Below, piece after piece: positions 1 through 7,649 of a stretch of DNA of 64,000 nucleotides (positions are counted from its first letter, which is position 1; each line of letters begins with the position of its first letter). This DNA comes from Altericroceibacterium indicum. Lineage in GTDB: Bacteria > Pseudomonadota > Alphaproteobacteria > Sphingomonadales > Sphingomonadaceae. The stretch is taken from the NCBI RefSeq assembly GCF_009828105.1, contig NZ_WTYQ01000002.1, positions 620,001 to 684,000 on the forward strand, read 5' to 3'. Position numbers and translations under genes: made by a program. The notes under the pieces were generated by a model. The model was not told where the DNA came from, did not search any database, and worked only from the letters and a program-made list of their open reading frames with translations.

Positions 1-545
1 ATTACCTTATGGGGGAAGACTATCAGGCGTTTGACCTGCTCTATTGGAATAGCGACGTCACCAACCTTCCGGCCAAATGGCATGAAGCCTATTTGCGCGA
101 TTTTTATCGAGACAATCTGCTGGTTCAGCCCAACGCTTTAAGCGCTTGCGATACACCCATTGATCTGGGGCAGATAAAAACGCCCTGTTACATTCAGGCC
201 GGGATCGACGATCATATCGCTCCTCCACAAAGCGTATTCGCCATGACCACGCATCTGGCTGGCCCTGTACGCTTCGTGCTGGCCGGAAGCGGGCATATCG
301 CAGGTGTCGTCAACCCACCATCATCGGGCAAATATCAATATTGGATCAATTCCGAACCGGTCACTTCACTTGAGGAATTTCGCGCTGGCGCCAGCGAAAC
401 GGCTGGAAGCTGGTGGCCGGACTGGATCGAATGGGTTTCCGGCCTTTCACCCGAAAAAGTCCCAGCCAAGGGCAAGCGCAAACCCGGCGGCAGAGGCGAC
501 AAGGCGATTGAGGATGCGCCGGGTCGCTATGTGACAATGCGTTAG
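1..545 (+). CDS. phaC: Class I poly(3-hydroxyalkanoate) synthase, C-terminal part (5' end outside window)
   Basis: This is the end of a PHA synthase, which polymerises hydroxyacyl-CoA at the surface of storage granules. The reading frame is open to the left edge of the window, so the gene is cut by the window rather than broken. Counting from the Met at position 9, the catalytic Asp is the second Asp of IDDHIAP (about residue 68) and the catalytic His lies in GSGHIAGVVNPP (about residue 96). The nucleophilic Cys lies upstream and is not visible. The C-terminal tail is basic and ends in PGRYVTMR, which fits the class I family. A phasin gene follows 145 bases downstream, which supports a granule role. 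Confidence 0.93.
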   Translation, partial: YLMGEDYQAFDLLYWNSDVTNLPAKWHEAYLRDFYRDNLLVQPNALSACDTPIDLGQIKTPCYIQAGIDDHIAPPQSVFAMTTHLAGPVRFVLAGSGHIAGVVNPPSSGKYQYWINSEPVTSLEEFRAGASETAGSWWPDWIEWVSGLSPEKVPAKGKRKPGGRGDKAIEDAPGRYVTMR

Positions 546-608
546 GAAACATACACCTAGAGTAATTGCCTAAGCAAAGTAACATAATGTTGCGACGCAC
601 AATTATCC

Positions 609-637
609 TTGACTCTGACTGACTCACTCCATATTTA
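609..637 (+). promoter_or_regulatory. Sigma-70-like promoter of the phasin gene
   Basis: A TTGACT hexamer (609-614) and a TATTTA hexamer (632-637) are separated by 17 bases, about 50 bases before the phasin start codon. It resembles a housekeeping promoter and would allow phasin transcription independent of phaC. The call rests on consensus similarity only. Confidence 0.45.
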
Positions 638-690
638 TTGCAGTGCAGCAAAGGTCTCTCCTGAACTGCCTTTGCAGGAAGTGAGGATTT

Positions 691-1518
691 ATGGACGAGT
701 CTCAAGACAAAGCCATCCAGAGCGCTGAGAAGACAAGCGTCAAACTGCCATCATCCAAGGATGACAGCAGCAAAGCACTTGCGTCGGAAAAACCCAAGGA
801 AACGGCTCCTGCCGCTGCCAAGGCTGAACCGGCCAAGTCATCCGCGCCTGCGGCCTCCTCCGCGCCCAAGGTTTCCGAACCGGCCAAGGCCACTCCGGTA
901 CAAAAAAAGACCGCTGTGAAAGCGGCCGTTAAAAAACCGGCCGCCCGCTCGACAGGCAAAGCGAAAGCCAATCCTGCTGAGGGGACCAAAACGGAAAAGG
1001 CTGCCCCTGTTGCAGCCAAGGTTTCCCAGTCAGAAACCACTCCCAAAGCAACGATCAGCGAGTTGAAGGAACAAATTATGGCAACCGCCAAAACAAATGA
1101 ATTCACCGGCACTATGGACACGGCTATGAAGGACATTCAGGCCCGCGCCAGTGCAGCTTACGAAAAAAGCCAGGAAATGATGGGTGAAATGACCGAATTC
1201 ACCAAGGGCAATGTCGAAGCCATGGTTGAAGCCGGCAAGATCCTTTCCAGCGGTATGCAGGAAATGAGCAAGGCTTACGTCGAAGACGCCAAGTCAGCTT
1301 ATGAAGCTGCCACCACCGACATGAAAGCCATGGCCGCTGTGAAGAGCCCAACCGAGCTGTTCCAGCTTCAGAGCAATCTGATGCGCCGCCATTTCGATTC
1401 CATGGTCGCTTTCGGCTCCAAGAGCAGCGACGACATGGTGAAACTGGCAAATGACGCGATTGCTCCGCTTTCCGGCCGCATGACTGTCGCCACGGAAAAG
1501 TTCTCCAAGGTAGCCTGA
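691..1518 (+). CDS. Phasin family protein
   Basis: This 275-residue protein probably coats PHA granules and controls their size. The first 120 residues are a low-complexity Lys/Ala/Pro-rich segment resembling histone H1-like tails. The C-terminal half (about 130-275) is an amphipathic helical phasin domain with typical spacing, such as KGNVEAMVEAGKILSSGMQE. The ATG follows a GAAGTGAGG ribosome binding site. The basic Ala/Lys tail could also contact DNA and link granules to the nucleoid, as proposed for other phasins; that is inference. The gene is next to phaC and ends before a terminator. Confidence 0.88.
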   Translation: MDESQDKAIQSAEKTSVKLPSSKDDSSKALASEKPKETAPAAAKAEPAKSSAPAASSAPKVSEPAKATPVQKKTAVKAAVKKPAARSTGKAKANPAEGTKTEKAAPVAAKVSQSETTPKATISELKEQIMATAKTNEFTGTMDTAMKDIQARASAAYEKSQEMMGEMTEFTKGNVEAMVEAGKILSSGMQEMSKAYVEDAKSAYEAATTDMKAMAAVKSPTELFQLQSNLMRRHFDSMVAFGSKSSDDMVKLANDAIAPLSGRMTVATEKFSKVA

Positions 1519-1572
1519 GCCAACGCTCACGAAACCAATCGCCGGGTGGCATCGTTTCCCGGCCATGACATT

Positions 1573-1607
1573 GGGCCAGACGATCATTGCGATTGTCTGG
1601 CCCTTTT
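1573..1607 (+). terminator. Rho-independent terminator after the phasin gene
   Basis: A 9-bp perfect stem (GGGCCAGAC at 1573-1581, GTCTGGCCC at 1595-1603) is followed by four T residues, 55 bases after the phasin stop codon. Confidence 0.8.
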
Positions 1608-1720
1608 CATATCGGCTCACCCGGTTTTTGCTTCGCAAAAGGCAAGGAAATGCAGCGATTTACGATTAAGAAAGCAAGCACACCTTGCAGCCAGACCATT
1701 CCTTACGATATTCAGGCACA

Positions 1721-2116
1721 ATGAACTGGCCCATTGAAACCTCTGACGCTCTTGAAGAGATTGTCCTTCCTGCCATGGGTGGGGAGTATAACGGTGCTGA
1801 CGATGGGGCACATGACGATGAAGCTCAGATTGGCCTGGCCACAAAAGCCCGCGCCAAACCCAAAAAGCCGAGCCAATATAAGGTTCTGCTGTTGAACGAT
1901 GACTACACCCCAATGGAATTCGTCGTCATCGTGCTGAAACGCTACTTCCGCATGGATCTCGAACAGGCCACGCGGGTTATGCTTCAGGTCCACCAGCATG
2001 GTGTGGGCGTATGTGGCGTATTTCCTTATGAAATCGCTGAAACCAAAGTGAATCAGGTGATGGATTTTGCGCGCGAAAATCAGCATCCCTTGCAATGTAC
2101 GCTGGAAAAGGCCTGA
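1721..2116 (+). CDS. clpS: ATP-dependent Clp protease adaptor ClpS
   Basis: ClpS delivers N-degron substrates to ClpAP. The core (about residues 45-131) carries the conserved segments [13 protein letters not shown] and [20 protein letters not shown], including the Asn-Asp-Asp and His that form the binding pocket. The acidic N-terminal extension of about 45 residues is longer than in E. coli ClpS. The ATG at 1721 gives 131 residues. A TTG at 1685 would add 12 residues and an ATG at 1775 would remove 18; none has a strong Shine-Dalgarno sequence, so the start is uncertain. clpA is not next to it. Confidence 0.93.
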   Translation: MNWPIETSDALEEIVLPAMGGEYNGADDGAHDDEAQIGLATKARAKPKKPSQYKVLLLNDDYTPMEFVVIVLKRYFRMDLEQATRVMLQVHQHGVGVCGVFPYEIAETKVNQVMDFARENQHPLQCTLEKA

Positions 2117-2216
2117 TACTGGTGACAGTCAGCGCCACAAACGCCATGACCTTGGGCGCAAGTGACGCTATAGGCCAGTTTCGCTTTTGAACATCCACAA
2201 GCAATCGGCCTGACAT

Positions 2217-3446
2217 TTGCCTTTCATCACTGCAACAGACCGCTACATCTTCCGGCTCGTGATCGTACCGATGCTGGGGGTTTTTGTCATCGCGGCGTCG
2301 CTGCTGATGCTCGACAAGATGTTGAGCCTGTTCGAAGTGGTTTCTACCCAGGGCGGGCCTGTTGGCATCGTGTTCCAGATGCTGCTCAACTTGATCCCCG
2401 AATATGCCAGCCTGGCCATTCCGCTGGGTCTGCTGCTGGGCATTCTGCTCGCCTTCCGCAAACTCGCCACATCAAGCGAACTCGACGTGATGCGCGCGGT
2501 GGGCTGGAGCTATACGCGGCTGCTGCGGGTTCCTTATCTGATCACCGTTGCAATGGTGCTGCTGAACTTTGCCATTGTCGGCTACCTCCAGCCCATTTCG
2601 CGCTATTCCTACGAACGTTTGCAATATGAACTGAAGTCCGGCGCACTGGGGGCATCGATCAAGGTGGGAGAATTCACCACCCTAGAGGACCGTATGGCGT
2701 TGAAGATCGAAGCCAGTGAAGACAATGGCAAGCGGTTGATGGGCATCTTTGCCCGTGTGTCTGAAAAGAGCGGCCAGGTTCTGGCCATCTCAGCCCGCGA
2801 AGGCCAGTTTCTCGCCAATCAGGACAATCGCAACACCATCATCATGCGATTGAACGACGGCACGATTATCCAAACCACGCCAGGCAAGACACCACGTGTC
2901 TTGAGCTTTACCCAGCACGATCTGCCAATCGATCTGCCAGCCATCGAACGGTTCCGCCAGCGTGGAGGGGATCGCGAATATATCCTGCCTGAACTGCTTA
3001 AAATTGGCTGGAGCAAGGAAGCTCCCAAAGCCGAGCGCACTTCCAGCCTGGCCAGTTTCAACTACCGGATGGTGGAAGTGGTGATGATGCTGATGATGCC
3101 GCTGCTGGGTGTAGCGCTGGCAATCCCGCCCAAGCGATCCACCTCGGCGCTGGGGGTGTTTGTGTCGATTGTGATGGTCGTCGCCTATCACAAGGTAAAC
3201 CAATACGGGCAGTCAGTGGCCATGATCGGCAAATTCGATCCATGGGTACCGCTGTGGGGGCCGTTCGTTATCTTCTCCGCACTGATCTTGTGGATGTATT
3301 ACCGCGTGGCCTATGTTCCGGGCGGACAAGCTATCGGAGCACTGGAATCGGTGTTTGCCAAGATTTCCAAATTTGTGACCAAGCTGTTCCGTCGCGAACC
3401 TCGCCGGGTTTCTGAACACCCTGCGGAGGATGCTCATGACGCTTGA
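2217..3446 (+). CDS. lptF: LPS export ABC transporter permease LptF
   Basis: LptF is an inner-membrane subunit of the LptB2FG complex, which extracts lipopolysaccharide from the inner membrane. The 409-residue protein has the YjgP/YjgQ layout: three N-terminal membrane segments (about 12-35, 60-83, 103-124), a periplasmic domain, then three C-terminal segments (about 290-375). The reading frame opens with TTG at 2217, right after an in-frame gap. The next in-frame ATG would cut into the first membrane helix, so TTG is preferred. The 3' end overlaps lptG, which indicates translational coupling. Confidence 0.93.
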   Translation: MPFITATDRYIFRLVIVPMLGVFVIAASLLMLDKMLSLFEVVSTQGGPVGIVFQMLLNLIPEYASLAIPLGLLLGILLAFRKLATSSELDVMRAVGWSYTRLLRVPYLITVAMVLLNFAIVGYLQPISRYSYERLQYELKSGALGASIKVGEFTTLEDRMALKIEASEDNGKRLMGIFARVSEKSGQVLAISAREGQFLANQDNRNTIIMRLNDGTIIQTTPGKTPRVLSFTQHDLPIDLPAIERFRQRGGDREYILPELLKIGWSKEAPKAERTSSLASFNYRMVEVVMMLMMPLLGVALAIPPKRSTSALGVFVSIVMVVAYHKVNQYGQSVAMIGKFDPWVPLWGPFVIFSALILWMYYRVAYVPGGQAIGALESVFAKISKFVTKLFRREPRRVSEHPAEDAHDA

Positions 3447-4536
3447 TTTCTTCCCTTCGCGGACGCTGACATTCTATCTCGCCAAAACTTTCATCGTCAG
3501 AATTCTGGCGGTGCTGGTGATGCTGGTGGTCATACTGCAGATGCTCGACCTGCTGACCGAAAGTGCCGATATTCTGGCCTATCCCGGCAATAATGAAGCA
3601 CAATTATGGACCTATGTGACCTTGCGCGTCCCGCAGTTGGTGTCCCGCTTCCTGCCATATTCCGTGCTTCTGGCAACCATCATCACTCTGGCGACACTGA
3701 ACCAGAACAGCGAAGTGATCGCGATGAAATCCGCCGGGCTTTCTGCGCATCAAATTCTCGCTCCATTACTGGCGACAGCCGCAATCGTGTCCAGCGTATC
3801 CTTCGTTTTCAACGAACGTGTCGTCACCCATGCCACAGCAACGCTCAAAGCATGGAATGCGGTGGATTATGGGCCAATACCAAAACAAAGCGTGGTGCAC
3901 TCGAACGTCTATCTCAATAATGGGGCAGATATTCTCTACGCAGCGCTAGTGTCTGGTTCCGGCAATGACATCGTGATGAAAAACGTCACCTTTTACGAGC
4001 GTGACGCAAATGGCATGATCACCCGTGAATTACGGAGCCCCAGCGCTACCTATGCTGCGCCCGGCTGGCTACTGAAGAGCCCGGTAATGTTCGATGTGCA
4101 AAGCGCCGACACACGGGAACTCGGAGAAGATTTGCTGATCGCCCGCGGGCTGAAACCCCGCCAGATTGATCTCAACTCGGTGGATGCCGATGCTCAACCG
4201 TTGAGCGAACTATCCGCCTCCATCTCTTCCTTGCGCGCTGCCGGTCGCCCAACTGCGGAACTGGAAGGCAAATGGTGGCACAAGATTTCTGGCCCACTGT
4301 CCGCCATATTAATGCCATTGCTTGGCGCGGTGGCTGGCTTTGGCCTCGCCCGTTCCGGACAATTGTTTGTTCGCGCGGTTATCGGCATGGCGCTAGGCTT
4401 CACATATTTCGTAGTCGATAACGCCGCTTTAGCGATGGGCAGTTTTGGAGGGTACCCGCCGTTCCTGTCTGCCTGGGCACCTTTTTTCCTCTTCCTTCTG
4501 GTTGGTGAAACAGTTCTCATTCGCACCGAAGAGTGA
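3436..4536 (+). CDS. lptG: LPS export ABC transporter permease LptG
   Basis: LptG is the partner permease of LptF. The 366-residue protein starts with an amphipathic segment and a membrane helix (about 12-35), followed by the family arrangement of N- and C-terminal membrane triplets around a periplasmic domain (about 130-265). The start at 3436 is preferred over the in-frame ATG at 3430 because GGAGG lies 5-6 bases upstream of it. It overlaps the end of lptF by 11 bases. The adjacent lptF-lptG arrangement is usual in proteobacteria. Confidence 0.93.
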   Translation: MTLDFFPSRTLTFYLAKTFIVRILAVLVMLVVILQMLDLLTESADILAYPGNNEAQLWTYVTLRVPQLVSRFLPYSVLLATIITLATLNQNSEVIAMKSAGLSAHQILAPLLATAAIVSSVSFVFNERVVTHATATLKAWNAVDYGPIPKQSVVHSNVYLNNGADILYAALVSGSGNDIVMKNVTFYERDANGMITRELRSPSATYAAPGWLLKSPVMFDVQSADTRELGEDLLIARGLKPRQIDLNSVDADAQPLSELSASISSLRAAGRPTAELEGKWWHKISGPLSAILMPLLGAVAGFGLARSGQLFVRAVIGMALGFTYFVVDNAALAMGSFGGYPPFLSAWAPFFLFLLVGETVLIRTEE

Positions 4537-4543
4537 GTTTCGG

Positions 4544-4568
4544 GGAACCATGCGCGTGTCAATACGTC
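4544..4568 (+). promoter_or_regulatory. Possible sigma-EcfG promoter (near match) of the small lipoprotein gene
   Basis: GGAAC (4544-4548), 16 bases, then CGTC (4565-4568) differs by one base from the consensus CGTT. The predicted transcript would start about 25 bases before the GTG at 4599. It is weaker evidence than the perfect motifs elsewhere in this window. Confidence 0.4.
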
Positions 4569-4598
4569 GCATGGTAACGACCGCGAAGGAGAAGACCT

Positions 4599-4829
4599 GT
4601 GAAAAGATATATTTTTCCCGCGATTGCAGGCACTGCCATGCTGGCCCTCACCGCTTGCGGTGGTGAACCTCAGGAAGCCACTTCCAGTGACGCGCCAGCA
4701 GCACAGGAGCCCGCCACGACGCAGGTTTCCATGACCACACCATCTGCTGGTGATGGCACGACAATGGGTAATCCCGCGCCGGATGCGAGTGCAACGCCCG
4801 CACCCGAAAAGACCGACAGCGGCATGTAA
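4599..4829 (+). CDS. Small lipoprotein of unknown function
   Basis: This 76-residue protein has a lipoprotein signal peptide with lipobox LTAC (Cys at about residue 20). The mature part is low in complexity, rich in Ala, Thr, Pro and Ser, with no recognisable fold. The start is GTG, with GAAGGAGAAG about 6 bases upstream. The next gene is a second small lipoprotein with a similar signal peptide, but a terminator separates them. A near-consensus sigma-EcfG promoter precedes it, so stress induction is possible. I do not recognise a family. Confidence 0.72.
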   Translation: MKRYIFPAIAGTAMLALTACGGEPQEATSSDAPAAQEPATTQVSMTTPSAGDGTTMGNPAPDASATPAPEKTDSGM

Positions 4830-4860
4830 TCGACAGGCCCCCGGTTCACCGGAAGGTTTC

Positions 4861-4898
4861 AAATGGGCCGGAGCAATGTGCTTTCGCGCCCATTTTTT
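4861..4898 (+). terminator. Rho-independent terminator between two lipoprotein genes
   Basis: The stem AAATGGGC (4861-4868) and GCCCATTT (4888-4895) is extended inside by AGCA/TGCT and is followed by an uninterrupted run of six T residues (4893-4898). Confidence 0.8.
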
Positions 4899-4919
4899 CT
4901 TCATGGAAAGGATAGTCTC

Positions 4920-5210
4920 ATGAAATTTGGTAATAGTATATTCGCAGCTGGCGCAGTTCTGGCATTGGCAGCCTGCTCGCAAGCCAACGCACCTGAAGCG
5001 CCCGCACAAAATGAAGCAAATTCTTCAGACACAACAACCGGGACATCCGAACCACGCGTCCCCATGGCGAATGATTCTGCGACTCAAGACGAGAGCGGAA
5101 ATCGCGTCACAGTGGATAAGAATGGCGTTTCTGCACAAATCAACAGCGGCGACAGCAAAGTCTCAGTTGATACAGATGGGAAGGCTTCGGCAACCATCAC
5201 GACCAAATAA
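4920..5210 (+). CDS. Small lipoprotein of unknown function
   Basis: This 96-residue protein has a signal peptide ending in lipobox LAAC (Cys at about residue 19). An acidic, Asn/Thr-rich linker follows, then a short C-terminal part in which charged and Val/Ser residues alternate (about 60-96), suggesting beta structure. The ATG at 4920 is chosen because GGAAAGGA lies 8 bases upstream; an upstream in-frame ATG at 4863 falls in the terminator stem of the previous gene. No family is recognised. Confidence 0.72.
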   Translation: MKFGNSIFAAGAVLALAACSQANAPEAPAQNEANSSDTTTGTSEPRVPMANDSATQDESGNRVTVDKNGVSAQINSGDSKVSVDTDGKASATITTK

Positions 5211-5466
5211 GCGCGACCCGATAGCCATAGGTCATACCGCAAAATGGTAGCAGGCGCGCATGAATCTGTTCGCCTGCTATCTCACATATGCTTCCAGCTC
5301 TCACTGGATGCTCAAGCCGACCTTTTGTCCTCGCATTCACGCCTTATACGATCACCAAGATTCCTCCTGCCGTAGCTTGGCGAGGTGCATTCAGCTATGG
5401 CATAGGGCGGTATAGCATCAGATCGGCAAACACAGGCTTTGCCGGGCCAGCAGGATATTTTTGAAC

Positions 5467-6618
5467 ATGGGTGGCATCACCATCACGCCGGTCAACGGCA
5501 AAAAGGATCTCAAAAAATTCATCGATTGTGGGTATAGGCTGAATGCTGGCGACCCCAATTGGGTGCCGCCTTTGCGATCCGAAATGGTAGAATTGCTGAC
5601 GCCGGGTAAGAATCCGTTCCACGATCACGCCAAGATGCAGCTTTTTCTGGCCCATCAGGATGGTCGGGTCACAGGCCGCATTTCCGCTCATTATGACGAA
5701 TTGGCACTGACCCAACCACCAGAAAAGGGCATGGGGCCGGGCACTGGCAATTGGGGTTTACTCGATTCAGAAGATGAAGCGACGGCCAAAGCTCTGATTG
5801 CCCGGGCCGAAGAATGGCTGCGCGAACAGGGCATGACCCGCGTTCTTGCGCCCATGAGTCTTTCCGTGTGGGAAGAGCCGGGCCTGCTGGTCAAAGGCCA
5901 TGATCATCCCGCCACGGTGATGATGGGTCATCACAACGCCAAATATCAGGCGTGGATCGAAGGCGATGGCTATGAACCAGTAAAGTCGCTGGTGACCTAT
6001 GAGCTAGACATTACCAAAGACTTCCCGCCGCTCCTCCAGCGGATCATCAAATCGGGTGAAAAAAACGAACGGATCAATGTCCGCAAGGTGGAAATCGCCC
6101 ATTTCGAGCGTGAAGCCAATATCATCATCGAAATTCTGAACGAAGCATGGTCCAACAATTGGGGGTTCGTACCGTTCACCGATAAAGAGAAGGCCCATAT
6201 GGGCAAGAAGCTTCGCCCTCTGGTGCGCGAAGATCTCATCATGATCGCTGAACTGGATGGCGAGCCGGTGGCCTTCATGCTCACCCTGCCCGATGCCAAT
6301 GAGCCGATTTTGAAGATCAAGGGAAAGCTGTTTCCTTTCGGCTGGATCACCATGCTTCGCTGGCTCAAAAATCCCCGCGTCAAAACCATGCGCGTGCCGT
6401 TGATGGGAGTGGTCAAACGCCTCCAGAACAGCCGAATGGCCAGTCAGCTCGCTTTCATGATGATTGAATATATTCGCCGGGAAGCCATCAGCAAATATGG
6501 GTCAACCCGCAGTGAAATTGGCTGGATTCTGGATGATAATCAGGGAATGATTGCTATCGCTGATGCGATCGGCAGCACAATCAACCGGGAATATCGGATT
6601 TACGAGAAACCGCTTTGA
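5467..6618 (+). CDS. GNAT-like acetyltransferase fold protein (YghO-type)
   Basis: This 383-residue protein resembles the YghO-like group of putative N-acetyltransferases often annotated only as hypothetical. Tyr/Trp-rich motifs such as AGDPNWVPPL near the N-terminus and NEAWSNNWGFVPF near residue 220 are typical of this family. No substrate is known. TTG at 5461 is an alternative start with AGGA 5 bases upstream; the ATG at 5467 is the conservative choice. The preceding 250 bases hold a 9-bp inverted repeat but no gene. Confidence 0.7.
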   Translation: MGGITITPVNGKKDLKKFIDCGYRLNAGDPNWVPPLRSEMVELLTPGKNPFHDHAKMQLFLAHQDGRVTGRISAHYDELALTQPPEKGMGPGTGNWGLLDSEDEATAKALIARAEEWLREQGMTRVLAPMSLSVWEEPGLLVKGHDHPATVMMGHHNAKYQAWIEGDGYEPVKSLVTYELDITKDFPPLLQRIIKSGEKNERINVRKVEIAHFEREANIIIEILNEAWSNNWGFVPFTDKEKAHMGKKLRPLVREDLIMIAELDGEPVAFMLTLPDANEPILKIKGKLFPFGWITMLRWLKNPRVKTMRVPLMGVVKRLQNSRMASQLAFMMIEYIRREAISKYGSTRSEIGWILDDNQGMIAIADAIGSTINREYRIYEKPL

Positions 6619-6738
6619 TGCAAGCCTGCAGGTTACGCTCATTGTGACCGACCTGCCTCTTTCAATAGCTGAGCATTTGGGCCGCTGGAACGATGGCACG
6701 TTGCAGCAGCCTTTTCCTTGCATTTCCTACGGCTGATG

Positions 6739-6764
6739 GGAACTCGCCTGCTCTATCCTACGTT
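6739..6764 (+). promoter_or_regulatory. Sigma-EcfG promoter of the single-domain response regulator gene
   Basis: GGAAC (6739-6743), a 17-base spacer and CGTT (6761-6764) match the EcfG consensus exactly. The transcript would start near 6772, about 47 bases before the start codon at 6819. Confidence 0.78.
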
Positions 6765-6818
6765 AAGTTACTGATATCCGGAGGGCATCAAAACTTAGTC
6801 AGCTTCAGGAAAAATACG

Positions 6819-7262
6819 ATGAAGAACGTAAGCAAAAAGGCAAATATTACTAGCCCTTTAGGCAGCGTTCTGGTCGTTGAAGACGATCCGGTACTGGCTC
6901 TTGATATAGAGGCAACCCTTCGCGCTCATGGGGCAACCAACGTTACAATCTGCGCCTCACTCGCGTGCACAATTGCCGCGCTGGAGCATCAAAAACCGGA
7001 CTCGATCATTCTCGACGTTCATCTATCTGATCGGGATGATGGCTGGACCTTGGCAGAACTGGTTGAGGAGCTAGGCCCCAATCGCCCGCGGATTGTATTT
7101 TCCACGGGCGCACCCGATGCTATTCCAGCCGGCATCGCTGATCTTGGAACGATCATGGCTAAGCCATATGATCCCAACCATTTGGTTCCGTTGCTTGCAA
7201 GGCAAAAACCTCGCGGCATTTTTTCAAGGCTGAAAGCGTCTCTCACCTCAAGCCCCGCTTAG
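6819..7262 (+). CDS. Single-domain response regulator (FAT GUY/SdrG-like)
   Basis: This 147-residue protein is a stand-alone receiver domain. The acidic pair lies in VVEDDP (about residues 19-24), the phosphoacceptor is Asp66 in LDVHLSD, and the conserved Lys is Lys115 in AKPYDP. The switch segment reads VFSTG (about 93-97), close to the FAT GUY family of single-domain regulators that feed the alphaproteobacterial general stress response, such as SdrG of Sphingomonas. It probably shuttles phosphate between HWE kinases and PhyR; that is inference from family and position. CAGGA lies 8 bases before the chosen ATG. A perfect sigma-EcfG promoter stands upstream. Confidence 0.85.
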   Translation: MKNVSKKANITSPLGSVLVVEDDPVLALDIEATLRAHGATNVTICASLACTIAALEHQKPDSIILDVHLSDRDDGWTLAELVEELGPNRPRIVFSTGAPDAIPAGIADLGTIMAKPYDPNHLVPLLARQKPRGIFSRLKASLTSSPA

Positions 7263-7365
7263 GTTTCCCTCAATACATTTTATGCGCCTTTAGAGCCCTT
7301 TCAGCGCTTTTTCGGGGCTGTTAAGCTCATTCTGCTAAACCCTCAGAATACGAAATAAGCAATTG

Positions 7366-7405
7366 AAAAAAGGCCTCTATTCTGAAACCATCAGAATAGA
7401 GGCCT
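7366..7405 (-). terminator. Strong Rho-independent terminator (minus strand)
   Basis: A perfect 15-bp inverted repeat (7371-7385 and 7391-7405) with a 5-base loop is followed on the minus strand by six T residues. On the plus strand only three T residues follow, so it acts mainly on minus-strand transcripts. No minus-strand protein gene lies upstream before phyR, which is the main reason to propose a small RNA. Confidence 0.85.
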
Positions 7406-7457
7406 TTCGGGATCGTATCACCGCCATTTGGACGGGAGGGGGGCTCGGCGGTGATAT
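7366..7457 (-). ncRNA. Candidate stress-induced small RNA with a C-rich loop
   Basis: The 387-base gap 7263-7649 contains no convincing gene, but the minus strand shows a complete small-RNA layout. A near-consensus EcfG promoter (GGAAC, 16 bases, CATT at 7488-7464) is followed by a hairpin with a perfect 10-bp stem (TATCACCGCC pairing across 7447-7456 and 7416-7425). Its 21-base loop contains CCCCCCTCCCGTCC. A second, perfect 15-bp hairpin (7371-7405) ending in six T residues forms the terminator. The predicted RNA is about 92 nt. The loop contains CCUCC and could pair with Shine-Dalgarno sequences, as C-rich loops do in other alphaproteobacterial small RNAs. The ends and expression are predicted. 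Confidence 0.6.
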
Positions 7458-7463
7458 AGCGAT

Positions 7464-7488
7464 AATGGCCAGCTTGATAACTGGTTCC
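7464..7488 (-). promoter_or_regulatory. Near-consensus sigma-EcfG promoter of the candidate small RNA
   Basis: On the minus strand GGAAC (7488-7484), 16 bases and CATT (7467-7464) differ from the consensus GGAAC-N16-CGTT by one base. The first predicted transcribed base coincides with the start of the first hairpin near 7457. Confidence 0.5.
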
Positions 7489-7591
7489 GACCAAACGTGT
7501 TTTTATGTCTTTTTTTTGGGCCAGCACTTCCTAAGTTAGACCTGAGGGGCGCAGTGCCCATAGGAGCCCGTTTGAATTATTCAGGCAGTCC

Positions 7592-7616
7592 GGAACAGCC
7601 GGCTACCTGAAACGTT
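7592..7616 (+). promoter_or_regulatory. Sigma-EcfG promoter of phyR
   Basis: GGAAC (7592-7596), a 16-base spacer and CGTT (7613-7616) match the EcfG consensus exactly. The predicted transcript starts about 27 bases before the phyR start codon, giving the positive feedback known for phyR in other alphaproteobacteria. Confidence 0.85.
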
Positions 7617-7649
7617 ACATGCGCGCCGAAATCATCGGGAAGGTATTTT

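Noticed and set aside
5248-5279. 9-bp inverted repeat (TAGCAGGCG/CGCCTGCTA) after the second small lipoprotein as a terminator.
   Set aside because: No T run follows on either strand; it could still be a weak or Rho-assisted stop, but the evidence is insufficient.
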